Shown: in pieces, positions 1 to 9,138 of the stretch | How the letters are laid out: each line of letters begins with the position of its first letter | Position numbering within the stretch: position 1 is the stretch's first letter | Source: JAUZRW01 sp964549915 | GTDB lineage: Bacteria > Chloroflexota > Anaerolineae > Aggregatilineales > Phototrophicaceae | Length of the DNA stretch: 64,000 nt | Assembly: GCA_964549915.1 (NCBI GenBank) | Contig: CAZJWX010000006.1 | Location: 57,493-121,492, forward strand | Direction: 5' to 3' | The notes under the pieces: model-generated | What the model saw: the letters and a program-made list of their open reading frames with translations, nothing else | What the model was told of the DNA's origin: nothing | The model's database searches: none | Made by a program: the position numbers and the translations under genes

Positions 1-947
1 TCCGCGGGCATATTCCGGGTTGGCGGCGGTTTCGCGTAGTCCTGTACCAGGTCGGCGCGAATGTCCGCCAGCGATTGCTCGGCGATAAGGCTGCGCTCCG
101 GGTTCAATCCCGTCAGGCGTGCTTCGGCAATGGCCTGCCGCAATGCCTCGACCATCGCCCCTGCCGTTTGATAGCGCTCCTCCGGCTGCTTGGCCAATCC
201 TTTATACAGGACATCCTCGACGGGAGGTGGAATTTCCGGATTGACCTTCGAGGGGCGCGGCAAGGGCGTATAGATGTGGTCATGAATGATGGAATAGGGG
301 GTATCGCCCGTGTACGGCACATGTCCGACCAACAGCTCGTACAACACAATCCCCAGCGAATAGACATCTGTACGGCCATCCAGGTCTTTTTTCCCACGCG
401 CTTGCTCCGGAGAGATGTAATGCGGTGTTCCTAGCAGCATATCCGCGCTCATTGTCGATTCGCCAGCCGTCACCAGCCGTGCCAGTCCGAAATCGGTCAG
501 ATAAGGCGTCTCGTCGAGATCGAGCACGATGTTGGATGGCTTGATGTCACGATGCAACACATTCTGGCTGTGCGCGTAGTCCAGAGCGCTGGCGACCGCG
601 CGGAGGATTTCGAGGATCTCTTTCAGTGTTGGCGGTTTCTTGACGAGCCGCTTCTTGAGCGTCACGCCAGGGACGTACTTCATCACCAGGAAGGGCAGCC
701 CCTCGTGCTGGTCGTAATCGTAGACGGGGACGATGTGTGGATGCGAGAGCCGCGCGACGATTTGGGCTTCGCGGTGGAATCGCGCCGTGAAAGTCGCATC
801 ATCGAGGAAGTTCTGATGCATCACCTTGATGGCAACGTGGCGATCTAACTGCGCGTGGTAGGCTTGCCAGACGGTCGCCATGCCGCCCTGCCCTAGTTGT
901 TGTTCGAGATGGTACGCGCCAATCTGCTCACCGCTGCGCCATGCCAT
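1..947 (-). CDS. Serine/threonine protein kinase, 3' end cut by window edge
   Basis: This is the N-terminal 315 residues of an Hanks-type Ser/Thr kinase; the C-terminus lies outside the window. I chose ATG at 947 because the nearer ATG at 942 hits a stop after four codons and because GGGGCGA lies just upstream. Visible motifs are the glycine loop GQGGMATVWQ, VAIKVM (the ATP lysine), HRDIKPSN (catalytic loop), DFGLA (metal site) and TPHYISPEQA (activation loop end). The kinase domain ends near residue 270 and is followed by a polar juxtamembrane-like stretch. Family knowledge predicts a transmembrane segment and sensor domain further on, which cannot be seen. A CATAAT preceded by TGG at 985-990 (minus) may be an extended -10 box. 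Confidence 0.9.
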   Translation of the reverse strand, partial: MAWRSGEQIGAYHLEQQLGQGGMATVWQAYHAQLDRHVAIKVMHQNFLDDATFTARFHREAQIVARLSHPHIVPVYDYDQHEGLPFLVMKYVPGVTLKKRLVKKPPTLKEILEILRAVASALDYAHSQNVLHRDIKPSNIVLDLDETPYLTDFGLARLVTAGESTMSADMLLGTPHYISPEQARGKKDLDGRTDVYSLGIVLYELLVGHVPYTGDTPYSIIHDHIYTPLPRPSKVNPEIPPPVEDVLYKGLAKQPEERYQTAGAMVEALRQAIAEARLTGLNPERSLIAEQSLADIRADLVQDYAKPPPTRNMPA

Positions 948-1066
948 GTGGTTCGCCCCTGTGCAATCTCGATACCTGGAATCCATTATGCCACAGGCCG
1001 TGACTCGCTGTGGCTTCATCATAGCTCTACGTTTGTTCTCAAAACCGGGTTGTATAACAAATTGGT

Positions 1067-1095
1067 CGGGATGCGACATTGTCTCTCGCATCCCG
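1067..1095 (-). terminator. Probable terminator after pgk
   Basis: A perfect 10-bp stem (CGGGATGCGA at 1067-1076 pairing with 1086-1095, loop of 9) lies about 30 nt past the pgk stop on the minus strand. The following T-tract is weak, so termination is inferred from the stem and position. Confidence 0.5.
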
Positions 1096-1127
1096 TTTGG
1101 TAGCTGATTGTTGCGCTGCGGACGGCC

Positions 1128-2315
1128 TCAGCGGTCGGCCAGTGCCGCCAGCCCTGGCAAGGACTTGCCTTCCAGCATTTCCAGGCTCGCGCCGCCGCCT
1201 GTCGAAATGTGGGTCATTTTGTCTGCCAGGCCGGATTGCTCCACCGCTGCTGCCGAATCGCCGCCGCCAATGATGGTCGTCGTGCCCGATTCGGTCTCGT
1301 GTGCGAGGCGTTCTGCAATCGCGAAGGTGCCCTTGGCGAAGTTCGGCATTTCGAAGACGCCCATCGGCCCGTTCCAGACGACGGCCTTCGCATTGTCCAG
1401 AATGGCGCTGTACTGGTCGATCGTCTTCTGGCCGATATCCAGGATACGCCAGCCGTCTTCTACGCCAGCCCTCACGTCAATCACCTTGCGATTGGCGTCA
1501 TTCTCGAAAGCATCCGCCACAACGGCATCGGTCGGCAGCACGATTTTGTCGCCGCCCGTTTCCAGCAAGCCTTTGGCGGTGTCGATTGCTTCTTCTTCCA
1601 CCAGCGAATCGCCCATGCGGTAACCCTGTGCGGCGAAGAACGTATTCGCCATACCGCCGCCGATCAACAGGTGATCCACCTTGCCCAGGAGGGCTTCAAT
1701 CACGCTGATCTTGTCCGACACTTTGGCACCACCCAGGATGGCGACAAAGGGGCGTTCGGGGTTGGCGATGGCGTTCGAGAGGTAGTCAATCTCTTTTTCG
1801 AGCAAGAAACCCGCTACGGCTTGCAGGTGGTCAGCGACGCCAACATTGGAGGCGTGTGCGCGGTGCGCGGTACCGAAGGCGTCGTTGACGAAGATGTCGC
1901 CGTGCTTGGCGAGGGCTGCCGCGAAGCCCGCGTCGTTCTTCGTTTCTCCCTGGTGGAAGCGCGTATTCTCCAGCAGGATTACGCCGCCTTCCGGCAAGGC
2001 TGCGATTGCATTCTCCGCCTCTTCACCGATGCAGTCACTGGCGAAGGTGATATCTGCGGTCAGCAGTTCGGAGAGCACAGGGACGACAGGTTGCAGCGAG
2101 AATTCCGGTTTGACTTCACCCTTGGGGCGTCCCAGGTGCGATGTGAGGATCAGTGCCCTGGGCTTCTGCTCCAGGATGTATTGCAGCGTCGGAACGGCTG
2201 CACGGATACGGGTATCATCAGTGACGGTATTGCCATCCAGGGGTACGTTGAAATCGACACGAACCAGCACGCGCTTGTTGCTCAGGTCGACATCGCGCAT
2301 TGTTTTCTTGTTCAT
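1128..2315 (-). CDS. pgk: Phosphoglycerate kinase
   Basis: Phosphoglycerate kinase transfers phosphate from 1,3-bisphosphoglycerate to ADP in cytosolic glycolysis. The 395-residue product has the normal bacterial length. It opens with the substrate-binding signature KRVLVRVDFNVPLDG and has LTSHLGRPKGE, LLENTRF and AILGGAKVSDKI, then the C-terminal nucleotide domain with WNGPMGVFE and the loop IGGGDSAAAV. It lies 103 nt downstream of gap on the same strand and ends the operon before a hairpin at 1067-1095. ATG at 2315 is preceded only by a weak Shine-Dalgarno (AAGTGG), which suggests translational dependence on the upstream genes. Confidence 0.97.
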   Translation of the reverse strand: MNKKTMRDVDLSNKRVLVRVDFNVPLDGNTVTDDTRIRAAVPTLQYILEQKPRALILTSHLGRPKGEVKPEFSLQPVVPVLSELLTADITFASDCIGEEAENAIAALPEGGVILLENTRFHQGETKNDAGFAAALAKHGDIFVNDAFGTAHRAHASNVGVADHLQAVAGFLLEKEIDYLSNAIANPERPFVAILGGAKVSDKISVIEALLGKVDHLLIGGGMANTFFAAQGYRMGDSLVEEEAIDTAKGLLETGGDKIVLPTDAVVADAFENDANRKVIDVRAGVEDGWRILDIGQKTIDQYSAILDNAKAVVWNGPMGVFEMPNFAKGTFAIAERLAHETESGTTTIIGGGDSAAAVEQSGLADKMTHISTGGGASLEMLEGKSLPGLAALADR

Positions 2316-2418
2316 GATGCGTCCACTTTCTTCTATTCTCGATGTACGGTTTTGTGTGGGGAAGTTTGGGGGAGAGGCGCAGGTGGCCTCTCCACAAAGA
2401 AGACGAACGTTCGCGTGC

Positions 2419-3432
2419 TCAGAGCTTGTCGCCCATGAATTTCACGAGGTCGGCGCAGCGCGAGGAGTAGCCCCACTCGTTATCGTACCAGGTGATGACC
2501 TTCACCAGATTGCCGGAAACCGAGGTAGATGCCACATCAACAATGCTCGAATACGGATTGCCGATATAGTCCGAGGAGACCAGCGGCTCGTGCGATACGG
2601 CCAGGACACCCTTCATCGGGCCAGCGGCGGCTTCTTCAAAGGCGGCAATCAGTTCTTCCTTGCTCTGCGGGGTCTTGCTGACGGTGGCAACGAAGTCCAC
2701 CAGCGAACCAGTGATGGTGGGGACGCGCACTGCCATGCCGTCGAATTTGCCCTTCAGTTCCGGAATCACCAGAGCGACAGCCTTGGCTGCGCCCGTCGTG
2801 GTCGGGATGATGTTCTGGGCAGCGGCGCGGGCACGACGCAGATCTTTATGCGGAAGGTCTACGATGCGCTGGTCGGCAGTGTAGCTGTGGATCGTGGTCA
2901 TGTAAGCGTTTTCGATGCCGTACAAATCGTTGACGACCTTGGCAGCCGGAGCGAGGCAGTTCGTCGTGCAAGATGCGTTAGAGACGATGTTGTGCTGCGC
3001 CGGATCGTACATATCATCATTCACGCCCAGCACAACGGTCAGGTCTTCGCCCTTGGCCGGGGCACTGATGATGACCTTCTTCGCGCCCGCCTTGATGTGC
3101 TTGTATGCGCCATCGTAGTCGCGGAAGACGCCTGTGCTCTCGACGACAATATCAACGCCCATGTTTCCCCAGGGCAACTTCTCGGGATCACGCTCGGATA
3201 GCGCCTTGATTTCGTCCCCATCAACGACCAGCGCGTCTTCTTTCACTTCGACTGTGCCGTGAAACTTACCATGTGCGGAGTCATAGCGGAACAGGTGCGC
3301 CATCGTTTCCAGGTCACCCAGATCGTTGAACGCAACGATGTCAATTTCGCCGTTGGGGTAGCGCTCTTTGATGGTTTTCACCACCTGGCGACCGATGCGA
3401 CCAAAACCGTTGATGCCGATGCGAATTGCCAT
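2419..3432 (-). CDS. gap: Type I glyceraldehyde-3-phosphate dehydrogenase
   Basis: The enzyme oxidises glyceraldehyde-3-phosphate to 1,3-bisphosphoglycerate, the reaction just before pgk, its downstream neighbour. The 337-residue protein has the NAD-binding start IRIGINGFGRIGRQV, the catalytic cysteine in SNASCTTNCLAP, and the C-terminal WYDNEWGYSSR motif. An excellent Shine-Dalgarno (AAGGAG) lies 8-10 nt upstream of ATG 3432. The 23-nt gap to yvcK on the same strand points to cotranscription with a regulator of central carbon metabolism. Confidence 0.97.
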   Translation of the reverse strand: MAIRIGINGFGRIGRQVVKTIKERYPNGEIDIVAFNDLGDLETMAHLFRYDSAHGKFHGTVEVKEDALVVDGDEIKALSERDPEKLPWGNMGVDIVVESTGVFRDYDGAYKHIKAGAKKVIISAPAKGEDLTVVLGVNDDMYDPAQHNIVSNASCTTNCLAPAAKVVNDLYGIENAYMTTIHSYTADQRIVDLPHKDLRRARAAAQNIIPTTTGAAKAVALVIPELKGKFDGMAVRVPTITGSLVDFVATVSKTPQSKEELIAAFEEAAAGPMKGVLAVSHEPLVSSDYIGNPYSSIVDVASTSVSGNLVKVITWYDNEWGYSSRCADLVKFMGDKL

Positions 3433-3455
3433 AGCGTTTCACTCCTTTATGTTGG

Positions 3456-4796
3456 TCAATTGATCGTTCCTTCTCGCCTGCTGACAGACGCCGGAACGTC
3501 GATCACTTGTTGGGAAAGCCGCAGAATTTCCGCAGCCAATTTGTCCGGATCATGTCGCCAGGGACGTTCATGATCCGTCAAATCAGTATAGCGCACTTCA
3601 TAGCGCTGGTGTATCTCATGATGCTCCGCTGGTTGCATGACATATTTCGTGTTTTTGCCCGCATTTTCACGCGGATAGCAGTTGTTTGCCAGGACGGCCT
3701 GGAAGACGCCACGCCCGATGTGCTGTTCCAGCGCCAGCACATGATCTGCCACGGTATACCCCTCGGTTTCGACGGGTTGCATGGCAACATTGCACACGTA
3801 GATTTTGTAAGCGCTGCTGGCACGCAGGGCTTCGCGAATGCCGCTCACTAACAAATTGGGAAGAATGCTCGTGTACAGGCTTCCGGGGCCGATGACGATC
3901 ACATCGGCATCGAGAATCGCCTGTACGCTGGGCTGATAGGCTGCGGCATCTTGTGGATTCAACTGCAAGCGTTCGATGCGGCCTTCTACATGCTCAAACT
4001 GCGATTCGCCCCGCACTTTGATGGAACGGTTGGTGCCCGCAAGCTGCATCGTCGCGCTTAAGGTGACGTCGTCCAGCGTGGCGGGGAGGACGCGCCCCTG
4101 GATGTTCAATACGCGCTCCGCTTCCACCAGGGCTTCCGCCAGACTATTCGCCCGGTTGCCACTCTCTTCTGCAACAACGGCTGCCAGCGCCGCAATGAAC
4201 AAATTGCCGAAAGAATGTCCTTGCAGGTCGCCACCGCTGAATCGATACTGAAAGAGCCGCGTCAAGAGACTGTCGCTATCCGCCAGGGCGACGATGTTAT
4301 TGCGCAAGTCACCTGGCGGGGCAATGCCCATATCCCGGCGCAAGCGTCCGGAACTGCCGCCGTCGTCTGCCACCGTCACAATCGCTGTGATGTTGCTGGT
4401 GTAGTGCTTCATGCCGCGCAGGGAGGCAGGCAGCCCTGTACCACCGCCAATGGCCACATATTTGAAACCACGCTGCAATTTGCTGTGCTGCACGACCATG
4501 TCGATGACTTCGCCCTGCTGATGGCGGCGGTACGGCGCGAGGATATTGCGCATCAGGCGGCGCAGCGAAAAGACTGTGACCACGCTGCCGAACACAATGG
4601 ACAGGATGATGATCACCCAATCCAGCGTATTGGGGATTGCGACAAAGCGGGTCACATTGATGAGTTTGAGCAGTAGCAGGGCGACCCCCACTGCCATGCT
4701 CATCATGCCGGAGATGAACAGGAACATCCAGCGCTTGATGCCGATGTTGGGAGTCAGCCACTTCAGCATGGGAATTCTGCGCAGAAATCGCATCAT
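3456..4796 (-). CDS. yvcK: YvcK-family gluconeogenesis factor with N-terminal membrane hairpin
   Basis: YvcK/CofD-like proteins bind UDP-sugars and influence carbon flux and cell-wall synthesis in other bacteria (family knowledge). The 446-residue protein has two predicted membrane segments near residues 25-50 and 58-80, then the soluble Rossmann-like domain starting VAIGGGTGLPASLRGMK, with TVADDGGSSGRLRR, PPGDLRNNIVAL and IGPGSLYTSILPNL. The membrane hairpin is absent from the short Bacillus protein but is found in many longer homologues. It starts 3 nt after the TIGR01906 gene stop and directly precedes gap, so it probably belongs to the glycolytic operon. Two tandem ATG codons exist (4796, 4793); I used the first. 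Confidence 0.9.
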   Translation of the reverse strand: MMRFLRRIPMLKWLTPNIGIKRWMFLFISGMMSMAVGVALLLLKLINVTRFVAIPNTLDWVIIILSIVFGSVVTVFSLRRLMRNILAPYRRHQQGEVIDMVVQHSKLQRGFKYVAIGGGTGLPASLRGMKHYTSNITAIVTVADDGGSSGRLRRDMGIAPPGDLRNNIVALADSDSLLTRLFQYRFSGGDLQGHSFGNLFIAALAAVVAEESGNRANSLAEALVEAERVLNIQGRVLPATLDDVTLSATMQLAGTNRSIKVRGESQFEHVEGRIERLQLNPQDAAAYQPSVQAILDADVIVIGPGSLYTSILPNLLVSGIREALRASSAYKIYVCNVAMQPVETEGYTVADHVLALEQHIGRGVFQAVLANNCYPRENAGKNTKYVMQPAEHHEIHQRYEVRYTDLTDHERPWRHDPDKLAAEILRLSQQVIDVPASVSRREGTIN

Positions 4797-4799
4797 GGT

Positions 4800-5516
4800 T
4801 CACTGTGCCTTTCGGGAAAGGTGCCGCCACGAGAAGAACGTCAGCAGCAGACCTCCCAGCGTTGTGAGCACACCGATGGTCAGCGAAGCGTCGAACCAGA
4901 ACTGTTCTGGATAGAGGCGAATCAGCGTATCGGAGAAGTAGAACTGCCACGTTCCGGGTTCGAAGAATAGATCATGAAAGCCCGTGAAGAACAGATCCCA
5001 GGCCGTAATTGCCAGCAGCACAATGGTCGCGATCAAGCCGAGTGTCAGCAGGCCGCCCTGTAAGAGTGCCCGGTAGAGCGCATTCGCGCCGCCGAATCGC
5101 CCCAGAATGAAGGCGAAGAGCAACACCACAATCACCCCGCCCAGGCCGAAGATAAATGCGCCCGTCGCAACGATCTTCACATCCTGCATGTGGCGTAGTT
5201 CCAGCGAGTTGAACATCGCGCAGGGGGAGTCCTGCGGCGGATAGCACAGTTCACCGGGTAATTGCTGGTTGCCTAGAAATCCGATGTCTTCGCCGTTGAG
5301 CAGATACTCGATTCCGAGAGGGCTATATCGCAGGCGGTCATCCGCGCTGAAACCGTAAGGGTCGGATGGGAAGCCGGGTCGGGTGTATTCGATCTGCATG
5401 AACAGCGGCGCCATCACCAGTCGCGCACTGCCAATTGCCAGCAGTGCTGGAAGCAGGATCATCAGCAGCGTTTGCAGCACGAAGATCAACCAACCGGGGA
5501 TTTGAGTCTGGTTCAT
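4800..5516 (-). CDS. TIGR01906 (DUF1461) family integral membrane protein
   Basis: This 238-residue protein has four predicted membrane helices, near residues 8-32, 108-133, 142-168 and 205-228. The motifs FHDLFF, TW.F, LI.LYPEQFWFD and the H.QDVK stretch fit the DUF1461/TIGR01906 family, whose function is unknown. The start ATG at 5516 shares its A with the TGA stop of the upstream gene (TGATG), indicating translational coupling. It lies between a fused MFS/spermidine synthase and yvcK. Confidence 0.75.
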   Translation of the reverse strand: MNQTQIPGWLIFVLQTLLMILLPALLAIGSARLVMAPLFMQIEYTRPGFPSDPYGFSADDRLRYSPLGIEYLLNGEDIGFLGNQQLPGELCYPPQDSPCAMFNSLELRHMQDVKIVATGAFIFGLGGVIVVLLFAFILGRFGGANALYRALLQGGLLTLGLIATIVLLAITAWDLFFTGFHDLFFEPGTWQFYFSDTLIRLYPEQFWFDASLTIGVLTTLGGLLLTFFSWRHLSRKAQ

Positions 5517-7144
5517 CAACGCAATTCCTCCGCGCCACCCAGTAGGTAATTCAATACGAGCGAGTCGGTGAGGGTTTCCACCGGAGCGCGATCATCCGTG
5601 AACAGGATGTCGATTCGGTTGGTCGGCACAAGCGCGTCGACGCTATCGGTCAACACCTGCCGCAGCATGGGAGGTGCGTCTGCCGGAAGGTTCGCCAGAT
5701 TCGCGGCGAGGTTATCACTCGTGGTCGGTTGGCGTGTTGCGACGAGAATCGTGTTGAACGAGTAGGGCACATCTATGCCGTGAATGCTGGGGAATACATA
5801 GCTCATCGTATTCGTCAAGGCATCGACCAGCCGCCGATCCTGGATGGTGCGTCCGACGTTGATGACCATTACACCGTCTTCCGTGAGGTGATCGTGGACT
5901 TCCCGGAAGAATTCGACCGTCGTCATATGCCAGGGAATGTAGGGGGGACGGTAGGCATCGACGCCGATGACGGTATAGCGCTGGTCGAGCTGGTTGAGCA
6001 TGTAGCGTCCGTCTTCGGCATAGACCTCCAGGCTGGGCATGGCTTCTTCGTTCATGTCGAAATACTGCGCTCCCGCCTCAATGATGCCGGGATCAATCTC
6101 GATTCCGGTGATGGGAATGTCACCATAGACCGCGATGTGCTGGCGCGGGATCGTCCCCGCCGCCAGACCGATCACCAGCAGCGACTCCATCTCTGATGGA
6201 GCAAATTCGTCCGTGAAATAGGGGGCGACCAGGAAATAATCCCAGGTACGCCCGTAATAGATGTTCTGCGGGTGCCACTGGCTGTGGATGCCCTGGCCTT
6301 CGTTCAAGTACAGGTAGCGGTTACCAGAGGCATCTTCCTGCACCTGAATGTAGTTATAGGCTGTCTCGGCTTCGTGGAGCAATACGGCGTCTTCTGCGGG
6401 GGGGCGCAGTGGCCCACTGAGCACGAAGGCCGCCAGCCCACCAACGATCAACGGCATCCACAATGTGAAGAGCGCTCGCTGTTTGCTTTCGCGCAGCAAA
6501 CCGATAAATCCCACGCTGTATAGAATGGCGGCGAAGAGCAGAAACGTGCGCGTTGTGCCCAGTTCCGGGATCAAGAAGAGCACGGGAATGAACGTTCCGA
6601 CGATGCTGCCCAGGGTGCTAATGGCATAGATTTGCCCACTGATCTGCCCTGATTTTTCCAGATCAGTCACAGCGAGGCGTATGGCGAAGGGTGAGACGGT
6701 GCCGAGCAGTGTCACCGGGATCGAGAACAGCAGCAGCACAGCCGCGAAGGAACCTAACGCCAGTGCCGCTTCCAGCCCGGCGAAAGCCGTCGCCGCAAAG
6801 CTGAGAATCGGGCGTGCAACCAACGGAATGATCCCGCTGAGGAATGCTCCCCAGCAAATGATCGTGTACAGCGTCCGAGGATCGGGCGAGCGATCTGCCC
6901 AGCGTCCCCCAATGAAATAGCCCAGGCTCAGGTAGATCAATATCAGGCCGATGACGTTGGCCCAGACGATGTTGCTGGTGCCGAAGACGTTCCCCAGCAA
7001 GCGTGAGGCCGACAATTCAACGGCTAGCGTCACCATACCGCTGACGAAGACCACCAGATACAGATAGGAATTTGTGTGGTTCAATTTGGCTTTGTTGGTT
7101 GTCAATTGCAATCGCTGCACACGCCACGAGTAGAATTGATCCAT
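5516..7144 (-). CDS. Fused MFS-type transporter / spermidine-synthase-like protein
   Basis: The first about 240 residues contain eight or so hydrophobic helices of the MFS-like type. The remainder is a class I methyltransferase-fold domain resembling polyamine aminopropyltransferases, with VIGLAAGTIPRQ (cofactor loop), ITGIEIDPGIIEAG (acidic strand end) and YTVIGVDAYRPPYIPWHM. This architecture is common in Chloroflexota and Actinobacteria; the substrate is unknown. I chose ATG 7144 (542 residues) because longer readings only mirror the divergent acetyltransferase gene. It is the first gene of the run leading to gap and pgk. Confidence 0.8.
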   Translation of the reverse strand: MDQFYSWRVQRLQLTTNKAKLNHTNSYLYLVVFVSGMVTLAVELSASRLLGNVFGTSNIVWANVIGLILIYLSLGYFIGGRWADRSPDPRTLYTIICWGAFLSGIIPLVARPILSFAATAFAGLEAALALGSFAAVLLLFSIPVTLLGTVSPFAIRLAVTDLEKSGQISGQIYAISTLGSIVGTFIPVLFLIPELGTTRTFLLFAAILYSVGFIGLLRESKQRALFTLWMPLIVGGLAAFVLSGPLRPPAEDAVLLHEAETAYNYIQVQEDASGNRYLYLNEGQGIHSQWHPQNIYYGRTWDYFLVAPYFTDEFAPSEMESLLVIGLAAGTIPRQHIAVYGDIPITGIEIDPGIIEAGAQYFDMNEEAMPSLEVYAEDGRYMLNQLDQRYTVIGVDAYRPPYIPWHMTTVEFFREVHDHLTEDGVMVINVGRTIQDRRLVDALTNTMSYVFPSIHGIDVPYSFNTILVATRQPTTSDNLAANLANLPADAPPMLRQVLTDSVDALVPTNRIDILFTDDRAPVETLTDSLVLNYLLGGAEELR

Positions 7145-7183
7145 AGTGTACCCGTTCTGGTACAGCACGGAAGGGTTAGATTG

Positions 7184-7819
7184 ATGATGCAAGTTCGTCA
7201 GGCACAGGCGCAAGATGCCCCACAAATCGCAGGAATCATCCGGGATACCTTCGCGGAAGACGTTGATACACAGCGGCTCTGGGACCTTTTCGAGCAAACG
7301 CCGCGCGTATCGCTCATCGCTGTACATGAAGGTGATGTGGTCGGATTCGTTGATGGTTTCCGCACGGTGTCGCTGGAGGGCAATTCGCGCATGGAACTGG
7401 ACTTGATGGCTGTGGCAACGTCCTGGAAGGGACAGGGTGTTGGGTCGATGTTGGTAGAAGCATTTCTTGGACAGACCCCTGCGGATGTGTGCATGGTCAG
7501 GGCATTGGTGGCGGTCGGGAATCGTGCGATGCAGCAAGTATGCCATCGCTTTGGCTTCCAGCAATCTGCTTGCCAATCACTCTACGTCCAACAGGCGAAG
7601 CAAGTGCCCATTTCTGCCTTCCACATCATCCCTGTATATACTCTGACCTACGATGGTCGCTGGCTAGAAGGGGATATTCGGCGCGATGGTCACCTCCGGG
7701 CGCAAACCGAAGAGATTTTCGGCGCGGTGGTTCCGTCAGCCTCAGCACTGCCTGTGCTTCTGCAAGAGGCGAACTTCGTTTACGTCAAGGACTTTCACTG
7801 GTGGACGAAATCACTTTGA
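7184..7819 (+). CDS. GNAT family N-acetyltransferase
   Basis: The 211-residue protein has a GNAT fold over residues 1-145: an N-terminal VRQAQAQDAPQIAGIIRDTF strand/helix, the beta4 region ELDLMAVATSWKGQGVGSMLV containing the acetyl-CoA pyrophosphate loop (Q/R-x-x-G-x-G/A form KGQGVGS), and VGNRAMQQVCHRFGFQQ. The last 60 residues form a poorly characterised extension. ATG 7184 follows GGAAGGG by 8 nt. It is transcribed divergently from the MFS/spermidine synthase gene with only 39 nt between starts. The acceptor substrate cannot be deduced. Confidence 0.8.
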   Translation: MMQVRQAQAQDAPQIAGIIRDTFAEDVDTQRLWDLFEQTPRVSLIAVHEGDVVGFVDGFRTVSLEGNSRMELDLMAVATSWKGQGVGSMLVEAFLGQTPADVCMVRALVAVGNRAMQQVCHRFGFQQSACQSLYVQQAKQVPISAFHIIPVYTLTYDGRWLEGDIRRDGHLRAQTEEIFGAVVPSASALPVLLQEANFVYVKDFHWWTKSL

Positions 7820-7876
7820 ATCGCGCGGATCCAGGTTTCGCGCGAGTACCCGCATGTGCAAACCAGGCTGGTTGCT

Positions 7877-9130
7877 TCAGTAGGGGCGCTGCGACAGAAC
7901 CTGCTGCAAGGCATCTCCTTTGCGCACATGCAGCGTCGGAATCCGCGCCAGTTGCAGCGAACCACGCATCTCTTCGGTGGAGACCGCGCTGCCGAATGTG
8001 CTCGGATCAGTGAAGATGCACATCGGACGGATACCCCGCCGCGAGAACGCCTGCAATTCCGGTACCCAGTTCTTGTCCAACGAAGAAGTGATCACGATGA
8101 TCGTCGCACCGCGTGTGATATGCGGCATCTCGAGGGCGAGCATCTCGCGCATGGAATATTCTGAGAGGCTGCGTGCGACCGCCAGAGTCTCCAGAATGCG
8201 GGTGAGCTGCCGATGACCGCGTTCGGGTTGGTAGACTTCCCGCGATGGCGCATAGGCTGCGAAGCCCAGGGCACGCTCATCCTCGATGAAATAGCTGGCC
8301 AGCGAGGCCGCAATGACCACGTTGTACTCTTCGGTTGATGGCGGAATCTGGTCATTCATCGGGATGACTGCGCCGTGTTCGGCGAAGCGTCGCAGGCCGG
8401 GTTCTTCCGCCAGGGATTCGCGCGAGAAATCGACGAACATCCAGATATCGACCATCGGGTCGATTTCGAACTCCTTGACGATCAACTTGCTGCGACGAGC
8501 CGTGCTCTTCCAGTGAATGCGGTTGATGCTATCACCGGGTACATAATCGCGAACGCCTGCTGCATTGGTGGTGATATTCTGGGTCAGGTGCTGTTGGGCT
8601 TCCCCGCCAGAGATCAGCCCCGTCGGTAGGTTGAAGTTGTTCAGCGGGACGATTCGCGGATAGACGATGATGCTCTCGGCAGCGTCAATATGGCGTGGCG
8701 TGCTGTAGAAGCCAAACGGATCGCCGCTGATGACCAGCATGGGGCCAAGCTCAAATTCGCCGCGCACGACGCAGGGGGTTTCCACACGCCAACCGAAGCT
8801 GCGCCCCGGCAGCAGCGGCGGGATCACATGGCTGGCACGATGTCCTGGGAGGTCGGAATCATCCCGTACTTCCAGCCAGAGCTTGGGCAAAAAGAACCCG
8901 TTGCGCACCGTGAATTCTTCGGAGAATGTGCGGCCTACCTGGGAGCGCCGCACGCGGGTGCGTCTACCGATCCGCACTCCGCCGATCGCCAGCAGCGACC
9001 AGATCAGCGAGAGCAGCATTAGCCCGCCGAAAAGGTAAGCCAGATTGAAGAAGAAAGTTCGCCCGGTGAACAACCCCGCCAGCAGCAGGACGATCATCAG
9101 GAACCAGATGGCATTACGACGATTCTGCAT
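7877..9130 (-). CDS. DUF58 domain-containing membrane-anchored protein
   Basis: The 417-residue protein has two N-terminal membrane helices (about residues 8-25 and 30-48), a beta-rich region, and the DUF58 core with VRDYVPGDSINRIHWKSTARRSKLIVKEFE near residues 190-220 followed by a VWA-like fold (VDIWMFVDFSRES; ITSSLDKNW). DUF58 proteins are normally partnered with MoxR AAA+ ATPases, and here the moxR gene ends 8 nt upstream on the same strand. Family knowledge suggests a role in envelope complex maturation; the client is unknown. Confidence 0.88.
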   Translation of the reverse strand: MQNRRNAIWFLMIVLLLAGLFTGRTFFFNLAYLFGGLMLLSLIWSLLAIGGVRIGRRTRVRRSQVGRTFSEEFTVRNGFFLPKLWLEVRDDSDLPGHRASHVIPPLLPGRSFGWRVETPCVVRGEFELGPMLVISGDPFGFYSTPRHIDAAESIIVYPRIVPLNNFNLPTGLISGGEAQQHLTQNITTNAAGVRDYVPGDSINRIHWKSTARRSKLIVKEFEIDPMVDIWMFVDFSRESLAEEPGLRRFAEHGAVIPMNDQIPPSTEEYNVVIAASLASYFIEDERALGFAAYAPSREVYQPERGHRQLTRILETLAVARSLSEYSMREMLALEMPHITRGATIIVITSSLDKNWVPELQAFSRRGIRPMCIFTDPSTFGSAVSTEEMRGSLQLARIPTLHVRKGDALQQVLSQRPY

Positions 9131-9138
9131 AAGACGGC

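Noticed and set aside
1209..2438. Long open frame (409 codons) antisense to pgk
   Set aside because: It mirrors the pgk coding sequence, has no recognisable domain, and pgk is unmistakable on the other strand.
7145..7576. N-terminal extension of the MFS/spermidine synthase to 7576
   Set aside because: The extra 144 codons lie wholly antisense to the GNAT gene and its leader and show no homology; ATG 7144 gives the canonical start.
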